A stretch of DNA of 64,000 bases from SG-bin9 sp049323835. Its GTDB lineage: Bacteria > Pseudomonadota > Alphaproteobacteria > Rhizobiales > Xanthobacteraceae. Made by a program: the position numbers and the translations under genes. Positions 24,190 through 32,811 of the stretch are shown one piece after another. Under the pieces are notes generated by a model. It was not told where the DNA came from, made no database searches, and worked only from the letters and a program-made list of their open reading frames with translations. Where the stretch lies: assembly GCA_049323835.1 (NCBI GenBank), contig JBMOOJ010000076.1, positions 1-64,000 of the forward strand, written 5' to 3'. Numbering within the stretch: position 1 is the first letter of the stretch; the number at the start of each line of letters is the position of its first letter.

Positions 24190-25331
24190 GTCACGTTCTC
24201 ACCCGCGCGCTCAACCGCAGTGCCAGCGTCTTTCTGTTGATCGTCGCCGCCGTCGGCATCGTGCTGCCGCTGCTCAACCTGCTGCTGCCGCCGACCTCGT
24301 TCTTTCACGTGCCGACGTATCTCATCGCGCTATTCGGAAAGTACGTTTGTTATGCGATCCTCGCACTCTCGATCGACCTGATCTGGGGTTACTGCGGCAT
24401 TCTCTCGCTCGGCCATGGCGCGTTCTTCGCGCTCGGCGGCTACGCCATGGGCATGTACCTGATGCGGCAGATCGGCACCCGCGGCGTCTACGCCAACCCC
24501 GTTCTGCCGGACTTCATGGTGTTCCTGAACTGGAAGGAACTGCCCTGGTACTGGTACGGCTTCGACATGTTCTGGTTCGCGATGCTGATGGTGCTGTTCG
24601 TGCCGGGGCTGCTCGCGTTCGCTTTCGGCTGGTTCGCGTTCCGCTCGCGCGTCACCGGCGTCTATCTCTCGATCATCACGCAGGCGATGACCTATGCGCT
24701 GATGCTCGGATTCTTCCGCAACAACTTCGGCTTCGGCGGCAACAACGGCCTGACCGACTTCAAGGACATTCTCGGTTTCAACGTGCAGGCGCAGGGCACC
24801 CGCGCCGCGCTGTTCATGCTGTCGTGTCTGGCGCTCGCCGCCGGCTTCATGATCTGCCGCGCGATCGTGACCTCCAAGCTCGGCAAGGTGCTGATCGCGG
24901 TGCGCGACGCGGAATCGCGGACGCGCTTCCTCGGCTATCGCGTCGAGTCCTACAAGCTGTTCGTGTTCACCGTGTCTGCCTGCATGGCCGGCGTCGCCGG
25001 CGCGCTTTATGTGCCGCAGGTCGGTATCATCAATCCGGGCGAGTTTGCGCCGGGCAATTCCATCGAGGCGGTGATCTGGGTCGCGGTCGGCGGGCGCGGG
25101 ACGCTGATCGGTGCGGCACTCGGCGCGATCGTCGTCAACTACGCGAAGACCGTGTTCACGTCGGGTCCGCTGGCGCCGTACTGGCTGTTCATGCTCGGCG
25201 CGCTCTTCATCCTGGTCACGCTGCTGCTGCCGAAGGGCATTGTCGGCACGGTGCAGGCATGGTGGACGCCGTGGCGCATGCAGCGGATGGTGCCTGTGCC
25301 GAACGAACCGGCCGGAAAGCCGGCGGAGTAG
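24186..25331 (+). CDS. urtC: Urea ABC transporter permease UrtC
   Basis: 381-aa LivM-type inner-membrane permease with about nine to ten hydrophobic segments. Family signatures include IDLIWGYCGILSLGHGAFFALGG and, after the long aromatic insert NWKELPWYWYGFDMFWFAML that is typical of UrtC, the coupling helix AVRDAESRTRFLGYRVESYK. Translation starts inside the urtB stop codon (ATGA). It pairs with UrtB in the membrane. The C-terminal tail is short and proline-rich, reaching almost to urtD, which starts 5 bases after the stop. Confidence 0.93.
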   Translation: MSHVLTRALNRSASVFLLIVAAVGIVLPLLNLLLPPTSFFHVPTYLIALFGKYVCYAILALSIDLIWGYCGILSLGHGAFFALGGYAMGMYLMRQIGTRGVYANPVLPDFMVFLNWKELPWYWYGFDMFWFAMLMVLFVPGLLAFAFGWFAFRSRVTGVYLSIITQAMTYALMLGFFRNNFGFGGNNGLTDFKDILGFNVQAQGTRAALFMLSCLALAAGFMICRAIVTSKLGKVLIAVRDAESRTRFLGYRVESYKLFVFTVSACMAGVAGALYVPQVGIINPGEFAPGNSIEAVIWVAVGGRGTLIGAALGAIVVNYAKTVFTSGPLAPYWLFMLGALFILVTLLLPKGIVGTVQAWWTPWRMQRMVPVPNEPAGKPAE

Positions 25332-25336
25332 GGCGC

Positions 25337-26089
25337 ATGGATGCACGCACAACATCGGCGATGCTGTATCTCGACGGCGTTCACGTCTCGTTCGACGGCT
25401 TCCATGCCATCAACAACCTCGCGCTGACCATCGCCCCCGGCGAGATGCGCGCGATCATCGGCCCGAACGGCGCCGGGAAAACCACGATGATGGATATCAT
25501 CACCGGCAAGACAAGGCCGGACGAGGGCGACGTGCTGTTCGACGGCATCGTCGACCTCACGCGGCTCGATGAGGCGCAGATCGCCGAACTCGGCATCGGC
25601 CGCAAGTTCCAGAAGCCGACGGTGTTCGAGAGCCAGACCGTTGAGGACAACCTGCTGCTGGCGCTGAACGTCGATCATCGCGTGCGTGCGACGCTGTTCT
25701 GGCGGCAGTCACAGGATGAATCGGAGCGGATCGAGCGGGTGCTGGAGACGATCCGCCTGACCGGCGCGCGCGACCGGATCGCGGGAAGCCTGTCGCACGG
25801 CCAGAAGCAGTGGCTCGAGATCGGCATGCTGCTGGCGCAAGATCCGAAGCTGCTGCTGGTCGACGAGCCGGTGGCCGGCATGACCGACGTGGAAACGCAT
25901 CAGACGGCCGAGCTGCTCAAGGAGATCAACCGCGAGAAGACGGTGGTCGTGGTGGAGCACGACATGACGTTCGTGCGCGAGCTGGGCTGCCGGGTCACAT
26001 GCCTGCACGAGGGCTCGGTCCTCGCCGAAGGCACGCTCGATCAGGTGTCGTCGAACGAGCGCGTCATCGAAGTGTATCTGGGACGATAG
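25337..26089 (+). CDS. urtD: Urea ABC transporter ATPase UrtD
   Basis: 250-aa LivG-like ATP-binding subunit. The Walker A motif is GPNGAGKTT (about residues 37-45), the ABC signature appears as SLSHGQKQWLEIG, and Walker B is KLLLVDEP, followed by the switch His in VVVEHDM. The signature LSHGQ (rather than LSGGQ) is usual for UrtD. It acts on the cytoplasmic side with UrtE to energise the UrtBC channel. The spacing to urtC is 5 bases and to urtE 19 bases, all consistent with one operon. Confidence 0.93.
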   Translation: MDARTTSAMLYLDGVHVSFDGFHAINNLALTIAPGEMRAIIGPNGAGKTTMMDIITGKTRPDEGDVLFDGIVDLTRLDEAQIAELGIGRKFQKPTVFESQTVEDNLLLALNVDHRVRATLFWRQSQDESERIERVLETIRLTGARDRIAGSLSHGQKQWLEIGMLLAQDPKLLLVDEPVAGMTDVETHQTAELLKEINREKTVVVVEHDMTFVRELGCRVTCLHEGSVLAEGTLDQVSSNERVIEVYLGR

Positions 26090-26108
26090 AGCGAGGCCGG
26101 GGATCGTC

Positions 26109-26804
26109 ATGCTCAACGTCGACAACATCACGCTCAATTACGGCGCGGCGCAGGCGCTGCGCGGTGTCTCCATCAAGGCCGAACCCGGCAAGGTGACGTG
26201 CGTGCTCGGCCGCAACGGCGTCGGCAAAACGAGCCTGTTGCGCGCGCTCGTTGGCCAGCAGCCGATCACAAGCGGTGCGATCGAATTCGAAGGCGCGGAC
26301 ATCGGCGGACTGCGGCCGTTCGAACGCGCCCGCAAGGGCATCGCCTTCGTTCCGCAGGGGCGCGAGATTTTTCCACTGCTGACGGTCGAGGAGAATCTCA
26401 AGACGGGTTACGCACCGCTGCCGCGCGACCAGCGCAATATCCCGGACGACGTATTCTCGCTGTTTCCGGTGCTGAACTCGATGCTCGGACGCCGTGGCGG
26501 CGATCTGTCCGGCGGGCAGCAGCAGCAGCTCGCGATCGGCCGCGCGCTGGTGATGCGGCCGAAGCTGCTTCTGCTCGACGAGCCGACGGAGGGCATTCAG
26601 CCGTCGATCATCAAGGATATCGGCCGCGCCATCATGTATCTGCGCAACATGGGCAACATCGCTATCGTGCTGGTCGAGCAGTACCTCGATTTCGCCTGCG
26701 AGCTCGGCGATCAGTTCGCGGTGATGGATCGTGGCGCGGTGAAGTTTACGTGCGACCGGGCGAGCCTCGATCCGGCGCAGATCAGCAAGGCCATGGCGCT
26801 TTAA
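26109..26804 (+). CDS. urtE: Urea ABC transporter ATPase UrtE
   Basis: 231-aa LivF-like ATP-binding subunit. Walker A GRNGVGKTS (about residues 34-42), ABC signature DLSGGQQQQLAIGRAL, Walker B LLLLDEPTEGIQPSII and switch region VLVEQYLDF. It completes the UrtABCDE importer. It is the last gene of the urt operon: after the stop comes a 7-bp hairpin and a 325-bp gene-free gap. Confidence 0.93.
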   Translation: MLNVDNITLNYGAAQALRGVSIKAEPGKVTCVLGRNGVGKTSLLRALVGQQPITSGAIEFEGADIGGLRPFERARKGIAFVPQGREIFPLLTVEENLKTGYAPLPRDQRNIPDDVFSLFPVLNSMLGRRGGDLSGGQQQQLAIGRALVMRPKLLLLDEPTEGIQPSIIKDIGRAIMYLRNMGNIAIVLVEQYLDFACELGDQFAVMDRGAVKFTCDRASLDPAQISKAMAL

Positions 26805-26815
26805 GGTTATGGTCT

Positions 26816-26832
26816 ATGGCCCTTTGGGCCAT
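26816..26832 (+). terminator. Hairpin after urtE
   Basis: ATGGCCC (26816-26822), TTT loop, GGGCCAT (26826-26832), 12 bases after the urtE stop. No T tract follows, so termination is only plausible. The rest of the 26805-27129 gap has no credible gene; it presumably holds the promoter of the 27130 gene, but I see no clear consensus. Confidence 0.4.
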
Positions 26833-27129
26833 CGCTCCCTGGCGTCCCCTGTCGCGCTGGTACGGCGCAGACCAGCCAGTGCACGTGCCCGGACAAGATT
26901 TCACACGGGCCGCGACGAAAGGACACTAGGACACGCCCGGTATCGCCCAATTCCCTGCAATCTTTGGCCAGTTTCGTCCATTGCCAGTTTTTTGGGCTCT
27001 GGCTTCCTTACCAGCCAAGCGTCAGGTTTCGGCCACAAGAGCCGTCCCGGCGCCTGAATAAAGATCAACGCAGGCGATGACTCGCGGGCAGAGTTGATGG
27101 CCCCGCGGTCCTTGCGAGGGGAGGTTTCC

Positions 27130-28335
27130 ATGGACAGAAGGCAGGCATTTCTGCTGGCGATGACTGCGGCGATGATCGCGAGCGCCCCGAATTTTGCTGC
27201 GGCGCAGGACAAGATCCGTATCGGCTATGCGATCTCGAAGTCGGGCCCCAACGCGGGCGGCGCCAATATCACCCAGATTCCGAACTACGAGATGTGGGTG
27301 AAGGACGTGAACGCCAAGGGCGGCCTGATGGTGGGCGGCAAGCGCGTTCCGATCGAGGTCGTGGAATACGACGACCGCTCGAACGCCGAGGAAGCGATCC
27401 GCGCGGTGGAGCGCCTCGTCACGCAGGACAAGGTCGACCTCCTGTTCCCGCCGTGGGGCACCGGGCTCAACCTGGCGGTCGGGCCGGTGTTCAACAAATA
27501 CGGCTATCCGCAGCTCGCATTCAGCGCCGTGACCGATCGCGCGCCTGAACTCGCCAAACGCTGGCCGAACAGTTTCTGGTTCCTCGGAACCAGCTCGTCA
27601 TATGTCAATTCGCTCGCCGCGCTGCTGAAGAAGCTGCGCGACGAAGGCAAGATCAACGGCAACATCGCCATGATCAGCGTTGCCGATGGCTTCGGCATCG
27701 ATCTGGCCGGCGCCGGCCGCAAAGGCTTCACGGACGCCGGATTCAAGCTTGCCTACGACAAGAGCTATCCGGTCGGCACCCAGGATCTGGCGCCGATCAT
27801 CGCCGAAGCCAAGAACTCGGGCGCGGATACGTTCGTGGCCTTCAGCTATCCGCCGGACACGATGGCGCTCACCGAGCAGTCGAAGGTTGCGTCCTTCGCG
27901 CCGAAGGTGATGTTCCTCGGCGTCGGCGTCGGCTTCCCGCTTTATCCGCAGCGGTTCGGCGACAACATCGAGGGCATCATCTCGCTCGGCGGCTGGTCGC
28001 GCGACAATGCATCGACGGCAGCCTATGCGAAGAAGCACACCGAGATGTTCGGTCGCGGTCCGGACCGCTGGGGCAGCCAGGTCGGCTATGCGTCGCTGCA
28101 GATGCTGGAGCAGGCGGTCGAGCGCGTCGGCAAGATCGATCGCGAGGCGATCATCAAGGAGCTGCAGAACGGCACGTTCGACACGATCATCGGCAAGATC
28201 AAGCTCGAGAACAACATCCCCAAGGATGCGTTCTGGCAGATCGGCCAGTGGCAGAACGGCTTCTTCGTTGGCGTTGCCCCGCAGCGGCCGGGCGTGGGCG
28301 CGATGGTCACGCCGAAGCCCGCCTGGAAGCAGTAA
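27130..28335 (+). CDS. ABC transporter substrate-binding protein (branched-chain amino acid type)
   Basis: 401-aa periplasmic binding protein of the LivK/amide-urea group. The signal peptide is MDRRQAFLLAMTAAMIASAP with cleavage near AAAQ. The mature start DKIRIGYAISKSGPNAGGAN and the early ligand-binding loop are type-I periplasmic-binding folds. The ATG at 27130 has GGGGAGG at good spacing. No permease or ATPase gene is adjacent: urtBCDE lie before it but across a 325-bp gap, and an SDR and a cupin oxygenase follow. It may use a permease encoded elsewhere or share UrtBCDE. The ligand is unknown; the neighbours suggest a ketone or aromatic compound. Confidence 0.85.
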   Translation: MDRRQAFLLAMTAAMIASAPNFAAAQDKIRIGYAISKSGPNAGGANITQIPNYEMWVKDVNAKGGLMVGGKRVPIEVVEYDDRSNAEEAIRAVERLVTQDKVDLLFPPWGTGLNLAVGPVFNKYGYPQLAFSAVTDRAPELAKRWPNSFWFLGTSSSYVNSLAALLKKLRDEGKINGNIAMISVADGFGIDLAGAGRKGFTDAGFKLAYDKSYPVGTQDLAPIIAEAKNSGADTFVAFSYPPDTMALTEQSKVASFAPKVMFLGVGVGFPLYPQRFGDNIEGIISLGGWSRDNASTAAYAKKHTEMFGRGPDRWGSQVGYASLQMLEQAVERVGKIDREAIIKELQNGTFDTIIGKIKLENNIPKDAFWQIGQWQNGFFVGVAPQRPGVGAMVTPKPAWKQ

Positions 28336-28347
28336 AAGGTCCGTCAA

Positions 28348-28380
28348 CTTGAGGGCAGGCCTTGAAGGCCCGCCCTCAAG
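28348..28380 (+). promoter_or_regulatory. Intercistronic hairpin after the orphan binding protein
   Basis: CTTGAGGGC (28348-28356) and GCCCTCAAG (28372-28380) pair perfectly, with an inner GGCC/GGCC palindrome in the loop. It starts 13 bases after the binding-protein stop and ends just before the SDR gene. No T run; a processing or attenuation hairpin is likely. Confidence 0.6.
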
Positions 28381-28390
28381 CGGAATGCCA

Positions 28391-29155
28391 ATGACAGTTC
28401 TCAAGGATAAAGTTTGCATCGTCACGGGAGCTGCGGGCAGCCTCGGACGTGCAGTTGCGGCGCGCTTCGTTGAGGAGGGCGCCCGGGTGATGATGGTCGA
28501 CCGCGACATCGCGCCGCTCGCCGATGCAGTTCGCACGCTCGACGCATCCCCAGGTCAGGTTGCGACCGTGGCCGCGGACGTTGCCGACAGCGCCGCCACG
28601 CGCGCCTACGTCGATGCGACGATCGCGGCTTTCGGCAGTGTCGACGTGCTGTTCAGCAACGCCGGCATCAGCGGGCCGATTCTCCCGGTGACGGATTATC
28701 CGGAAGACGTGTTCGACCGCGTCATGGCGGTCAACGTGAAGGGCTCGTTCCTGGCCTGCAAGCATGTCCTGCCGGTGATGCGCAACGGCGGCAGCATCGT
28801 CATGACGACGAGCGTGGTCGGCGTCACCTCCGATCCGGGTATCTCGGGATATGCGTCGTCAAAGCATGCGCTGATCGGCCTGATGCGCACGGTCGCCAAG
28901 GAAGCCGCACCGCGCGGCATTCGCGTGAACGCGATCGCGCCGGGACCGATCGCCAATGATTTCCAGCGCGAAGTCGAGCGCGGCCTGACCGGCGTGCTCG
29001 GCCGCGATGGCGGCGAGTTCCTCGATCAGGTCATCCCCATGCATCGGCATGGCCGGGCCACGGAGATCGCCGAGGCCGTCTTGTTCCTCGCCTCGGACAG
29101 AAGCAGCTTCACGACCGGAGCCGTGCTGATGGCCGACGGTGGAATGCACGTGTAA
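28391..29155 (+). CDS. Short-chain dehydrogenase/reductase
   Basis: 254-aa classical SDR. The NAD(P)-binding motif is TGAAGSLG (about residues 11-18), the NAG motif occurs in LFSNAGISGP, and the catalytic Tyr-x3-Lys is in GYASSKHALIGL, with the Ser in TTSVVGV before it. The C-terminal FTTGAVLMADGGMHV is standard. An ATG two codons earlier (28385) is possible; neither has a strong ribosome binding site. It lies between the orphan binding protein and the cupin gene in the same direction, suggesting oxidation or reduction of a hydroxyl/keto group in one pathway. The substrate is unknown. Confidence 0.88.
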   Translation: MTVLKDKVCIVTGAAGSLGRAVAARFVEEGARVMMVDRDIAPLADAVRTLDASPGQVATVAADVADSAATRAYVDATIAAFGSVDVLFSNAGISGPILPVTDYPEDVFDRVMAVNVKGSFLACKHVLPVMRNGGSIVMTTSVVGVTSDPGISGYASSKHALIGLMRTVAKEAAPRGIRVNAIAPGPIANDFQREVERGLTGVLGRDGGEFLDQVIPMHRHGRATEIAEAVLFLASDRSSFTTGAVLMADGGMHV

Positions 29156-29199
29156 CATGAAAGGCGCCGGCAAACCGGCGCGAGCGGGAGGTCACGATC

Positions 29200-29733
29200 A
29201 TGCCTGAAGCGGCGTCGAATGAATTCTGGAAAGCGTTGAAGCCGGTCGACCCGGTGTTCCAGCCCGATGCGTTGAAGGACGTCTACATTTCCGGCGCGGT
29301 CACCGACGACGAGCGCTACTACGTGCCGTTCACGGAGACGGTTTCGTCACGGCCGCTGTGGATTTCGCCGAGCCAGAACAAGTGGTGCGATATCCTGATG
29401 GCGAAGGGCGCCGGCCTTGTGAACCGGCACTATCACCCGCACGAGGTGTTCGCCTACACCATCTCCGGCAAGTGGGGCTATCTCGAGCACGACTGGACCG
29501 CGACCGCGGGCGACTTCGTCTATGAAACGCCGGGCGAGAGCCATACGCTCGTCGCTTACGAGCACAAGGATCCAATGCGGACGCTGTTCATCGTCAAGGG
29601 CCCGCTGATCTGGCTCGACGAAAATGGCAAGCAGGACGGATATTTCGACGTTCACCAGTACATCGCCATGTGCCGCGAACACTACGAGAAGGTCGGCCTC
29701 GGCGCGGACGCGATCAACAAGCTGTTCCGGTAA
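29200..29733 (+). CDS. Cupin, 2,4'-dihydroxyacetophenone dioxygenase-like
   Basis: 177-aa single-domain cupin. The metal motif is in VNRHYHPHEVFAYTISGKWG (His-x-His, then Glu), and the second cupin motif GDFVYETPGESHTLVAYE supplies the last His. The overall wording resembles proteins annotated as 2,4'-dihydroxyacetophenone dioxygenase, which cleave the side-chain C-C bond of that ketone with a mononuclear iron; ChrR-type anti-sigma cupins are an alternative. A GGGAGG site precedes the ATG. It follows the SDR by 44 bases. Activity is inferred from family only. Confidence 0.75.
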   Translation: MPEAASNEFWKALKPVDPVFQPDALKDVYISGAVTDDERYYVPFTETVSSRPLWISPSQNKWCDILMAKGAGLVNRHYHPHEVFAYTISGKWGYLEHDWTATAGDFVYETPGESHTLVAYEHKDPMRTLFIVKGPLIWLDENGKQDGYFDVHQYIAMCREHYEKVGLGADAINKLFR

Positions 29734-29805
29734 CGCCCGCCGGCGGGGAGGCTGCGTGCCGCGTGTCCTTTACATGCGGAGCGCGATCGCGTGTATCCTG
29801 CCGGG

Positions 29806-30576
29806 ATGAAGGTCGCGACGTTCAATATCAACAACATTAACAAGCGGCTGCCGAACCTGCTTGCGTGGCTCCGCGCGGCGAAGCCTGACATCGTCTGCTT
29901 GCAGGAGTTGAAGGCCGAGCAGCTTCGGTTTCCGGAAAAAGCGCTGCGCGCCGCCGGTTACGGCTGTGCCTGGGTCGGCGAAAAGAACTGGAACGGCGTC
30001 GCGATCCTCGCGCGCAAGGGCGAGCCGGTGGTCACGCGCACGAGCCTTCCCGGCAATCCAAAGGATCGCCAGAGCCGTTATATCGAAGCGGCGGTGAAGG
30101 GCATTCTTGTTGCCTGTATCTACGCGCCGAACGGCAATCCGAAGCCGGGACCGAAATTCGAGTACAAGCTCGCGTGGATGGCGCGGCTGCATCGCCATGC
30201 GGCAAAGCTTTTGAGATCCGGTGCGCCAGTGATCCTCGCCGGTGATTTCAACGTGGCGCCGACGCCGCTCGATATCTATCCGACGAAGTCATGGAACAAG
30301 GATGCACTGGTGCAGCCGGAGCCGCGTGCGGCTTACGCCAAGCTGATCAAGCAGGGGTGGACGGATGCCATCCGCGCGCTGCATCCGGACGAACGTATCT
30401 ACACGTTCTGGACCTACTGGCGCGAGCGCTACGAGCGCGACCACGGTCTTCGCCTCGACCATCTGCTGCTGAGCAAGCAATTGGCGCCGCGCCTGAAGAA
30501 AGCAGGCGTCGATCGCGCCATTCGCGGCGAAGACAATGCGAGCGACCACGCACCGGCGTGGATCGTGCTGAAGTAG
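29806..30576 (+). CDS. xthA: Exodeoxyribonuclease III
   Basis: 256-aa exonuclease III/AP endonuclease of the EEP nuclease fold, acting in base-excision repair. Motifs: MKVATFNINNINKRLPNLL, the metal-binding Glu in DIVCLQELKAEQ, the catalytic region YAPNG, GDFNVAP (Asp and Asn), and the C-terminal Asp-His pair in NASDHAPAW. A GTG five codons upstream is possible, but the ATG at 29806 begins the conserved core. It is separated from the cupin gene by 72 bases, so it may have its own promoter. Confidence 0.92.
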   Translation: MKVATFNINNINKRLPNLLAWLRAAKPDIVCLQELKAEQLRFPEKALRAAGYGCAWVGEKNWNGVAILARKGEPVVTRTSLPGNPKDRQSRYIEAAVKGILVACIYAPNGNPKPGPKFEYKLAWMARLHRHAAKLLRSGAPVILAGDFNVAPTPLDIYPTKSWNKDALVQPEPRAAYAKLIKQGWTDAIRALHPDERIYTFWTYWRERYERDHGLRLDHLLLSKQLAPRLKKAGVDRAIRGEDNASDHAPAWIVLK

Positions 30577-30769
30577 GTCGCTGACCGCCGTCCGGGATGG
30601 ACGCCGCTTCGATAAAGTGCCAGTGTGGTTCTCAATATCCGCGTGGGTGGGGCTGGCCGGATGACTTCAAAGCATGTGTTGCCCTGCACAACATTGACCC
30701 TCCGGTCCAGCATTTACGGACCTCACGTATTTCACGCCAACGGACCATTGTTTGATTCATTGAGGGCGC

Positions 30770-32293
30770 ATGCGTTGCCGCGAGTTGTCGCCGCCAAGGC
30801 GATTGCTGTCTGATCCCGACCGAAGCCCTGACATACCATTGCTGCGCGCCGCTCGCCTGATGATGCTGGCCTTGTGGCTATTGCTGGCCGGCGGTCAGCC
30901 GGCTGCGGCGCAGATGTTTCAGTGCCCGCCGGGAAGCGTCTCCGTGAGCGGTGGCGGCGGCATGATGTGCCAGTGCGCCGATGGATCGTTCGCGTCGATT
31001 TATGGCTGCGCGCCGCTGCAGCAGCAAACCGCGCCTCAGCCGCAGGTGGGAGACTATTGCTCAAACGGAGCGACGTGTCCGATCGGTTACCACTGCTCGC
31101 GTATTCCCGGACATTGCGTTCCGAACGGTCAAGTCGATTGCGGTCACTATAGTTGTCAGCCCGGCTCGTTCTGCGGCAGCGGCAACACGTGTCTGGCTCA
31201 GGGCTCGGACGATTGTGGTGACGGCAAGTCCTGCAAACCAGGCACGACATGCTCGCGCAACAGAAGCATGTGTGTTGCCGACGGAAGCGTCGATTGCGGC
31301 TCGTTCACATGCCCCAACGGATCGAAGTGCGCGCGGGAGCGGAGGGCATGCCTTGCAGCCGATACCGTCGATTGCGGCAGCTTCGACTGTCGCGCCGGCA
31401 GCAAGTGCGGAAGCGGCAACCAGTGCCTCGCGCAGACGGCGATCGATTGCGGTGGAGGAAAGTCCTGTCCAGCCGGAAACGTGTGCGTGAAGGGCGGAGA
31501 GGAATGCCTGACGCCGCAACAGGTCACGCAGCGGGAGGAGGAGACGAAAAAGAAGAAGGCGGAGGCGATTCAACGCGCCAAGGAGGTGAAGTCGGCTGAG
31601 GACTTCATCAAGAGGGAGAAGGTCCGCATCGCGGCCGAGGACAAGAAGAAAGCAGCGGAAGCCAAGAAAAAGCAGGAGGAAGAAGCCAAACTTGCAGCCA
31701 AGCAGAAAGCCGACGATGTGAAACGCGCCGCTGACGCCGCCAAGCAGAAGCCGAAGGATGATGACAAGGCTGCCTCGGGCATTTCGGCGCAGCCGGGAGC
31801 CAAGCCCGCTGAAGGCGCCGCGCTGAATTCGAATCTCAAGGATATCCAGTCGATTACTTCGAATCCGCCATCCAAGCCCGGGACCGCGCAGAGTGCATCG
31901 ACCGCACCCCCCAAGGACCCCACCTTGAATTGTTCAACGTTCCGGAATCCGACAGGCGACGCGACGATCGGACCCGATGGTTGCCCGAAGCCGGGATACG
32001 AATCGAAGAAGCCTTTCACCCAACCGCCGCCGCAGGAGCTACAGAGGGCAAATCAAACGTCAACGAAGCCGGATCAGGCGAAGTCGAAATTTCCGCAGCG
32101 GCATCTCGTTGAGAAGGTCGTTGAAGATTGTTCCGGCGACTTCGCGTCGAGGGCCTACTGCGAACACAGAGGTGGCGGCCGGCGCTGCAATGTGACGAGG
32201 ATTACGATGTCGTGTGAGAAGGGATTGTTCGGCATGGATGCCGATTGCCAAGAATCTTCCAGGCAAGCGCCTTTCGAGATCTGCAAGAATTGA
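30770..32293 (+). CDS. Secreted protein with six tandem four-Cys modules and a coiled coil
   Basis: 507-aa protein with no family name that I know. A hydrophobic signal-like segment (about 28-48, LLRAARLMMLALWLLLAGGQ) ends at PAAAQ. Residues 97-250 hold six tandem modules of about 25 residues, each with four Cys (97/103/109/116; 124/129/135/141; 149/155/161/168; 176/181/187/194; 202/207/213/219; 227/233/239/246), typically DCGxxxCxxGxxC. Residues about 250-335 are Lys/Glu/Ala-rich coiled coil. The last 120 residues are Pro-rich and then carry eight more Cys. GAGGGCGC precedes the ATG at 30770. A small lipoprotein follows. An extracytoplasmic, disulfide-rich structural or binding role is inferred. 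Confidence 0.8.
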   Translation: MRCRELSPPRRLLSDPDRSPDIPLLRAARLMMLALWLLLAGGQPAAAQMFQCPPGSVSVSGGGGMMCQCADGSFASIYGCAPLQQQTAPQPQVGDYCSNGATCPIGYHCSRIPGHCVPNGQVDCGHYSCQPGSFCGSGNTCLAQGSDDCGDGKSCKPGTTCSRNRSMCVADGSVDCGSFTCPNGSKCARERRACLAADTVDCGSFDCRAGSKCGSGNQCLAQTAIDCGGGKSCPAGNVCVKGGEECLTPQQVTQREEETKKKKAEAIQRAKEVKSAEDFIKREKVRIAAEDKKKAAEAKKKQEEEAKLAAKQKADDVKRAADAAKQKPKDDDKAASGISAQPGAKPAEGAALNSNLKDIQSITSNPPSKPGTAQSASTAPPKDPTLNCSTFRNPTGDATIGPDGCPKPGYESKKPFTQPPPQELQRANQTSTKPDQAKSKFPQRHLVEKVVEDCSGDFASRAYCEHRGGGRRCNVTRITMSCEKGLFGMDADCQESSRQAPFEICKN

Positions 32294-32307
32294 AGCGAGA
32301 AGCATTC

Positions 32308-32796
32308 ATGCTTTCGACACTCATGCGCCTCGTTCCGATCCTGATGCTGGTTCTCGTGCTGGCGCCCGGCTGCGTGATCAGCAAGACCCGGCTGCTCGAT
32401 GACAAGGATGGCATTGCGGATCCTTATTTCACTGGGCGGTTCACGCTCACTCTCGGTAAGACCGAAGCGCTCCGCGTCTTTCTGAAAGGCAACAGGTATC
32501 TAATCGAAGACGAACGAGGCGTGTTATGGTCGTTTGCCAGTTTGCATCGGCTTCAGGACGATGTGCTGCTGCTTCAGAAATGGAATGTGAGAGGCGTAGC
32601 GACCGAGCACTACGAATATTTTCTCGTGCGGAAGACACCGAGCGGGTTCGATGCCAGCCACGAGGCGCTGTGCGACGGCAAGCCGGATACGTGCAAGGCC
32701 GAAACGCGCGACGACCTGCGCCGCGTTATCGAGCGTCAGTTGCCGGTTTTTCTGGCTGACGCGACCAAGCGCGTCGAATTGCGACGGCAGCAATGA
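32308..32796 (+). CDS. Small putative lipoprotein
   Basis: 162-aa protein. The N-terminus MLSTLMRLVPILMLVLVLAP followed by GC is a lipoprotein-like signal with Cys22 as the candidate lipidated residue; the lipobox APGC is slightly non-standard. The rest is soluble and strand-rich (FTLTLGKTEALRVFLKGNRY), with two further Cys in a CDGKPDTC element near the end. It starts 15 bases after the Cys-module gene, so the pair is probably co-transcribed and may act together in the cell envelope. No family recognised. Confidence 0.65.
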   Translation: MLSTLMRLVPILMLVLVLAPGCVISKTRLLDDKDGIADPYFTGRFTLTLGKTEALRVFLKGNRYLIEDERGVLWSFASLHRLQDDVLLLQKWNVRGVATEHYEYFLVRKTPSGFDASHEALCDGKPDTCKAETRDDLRRVIERQLPVFLADATKRVELRRQQ

Positions 32797-32811
32797 GCGA
32801 AGGGCGGGCGC

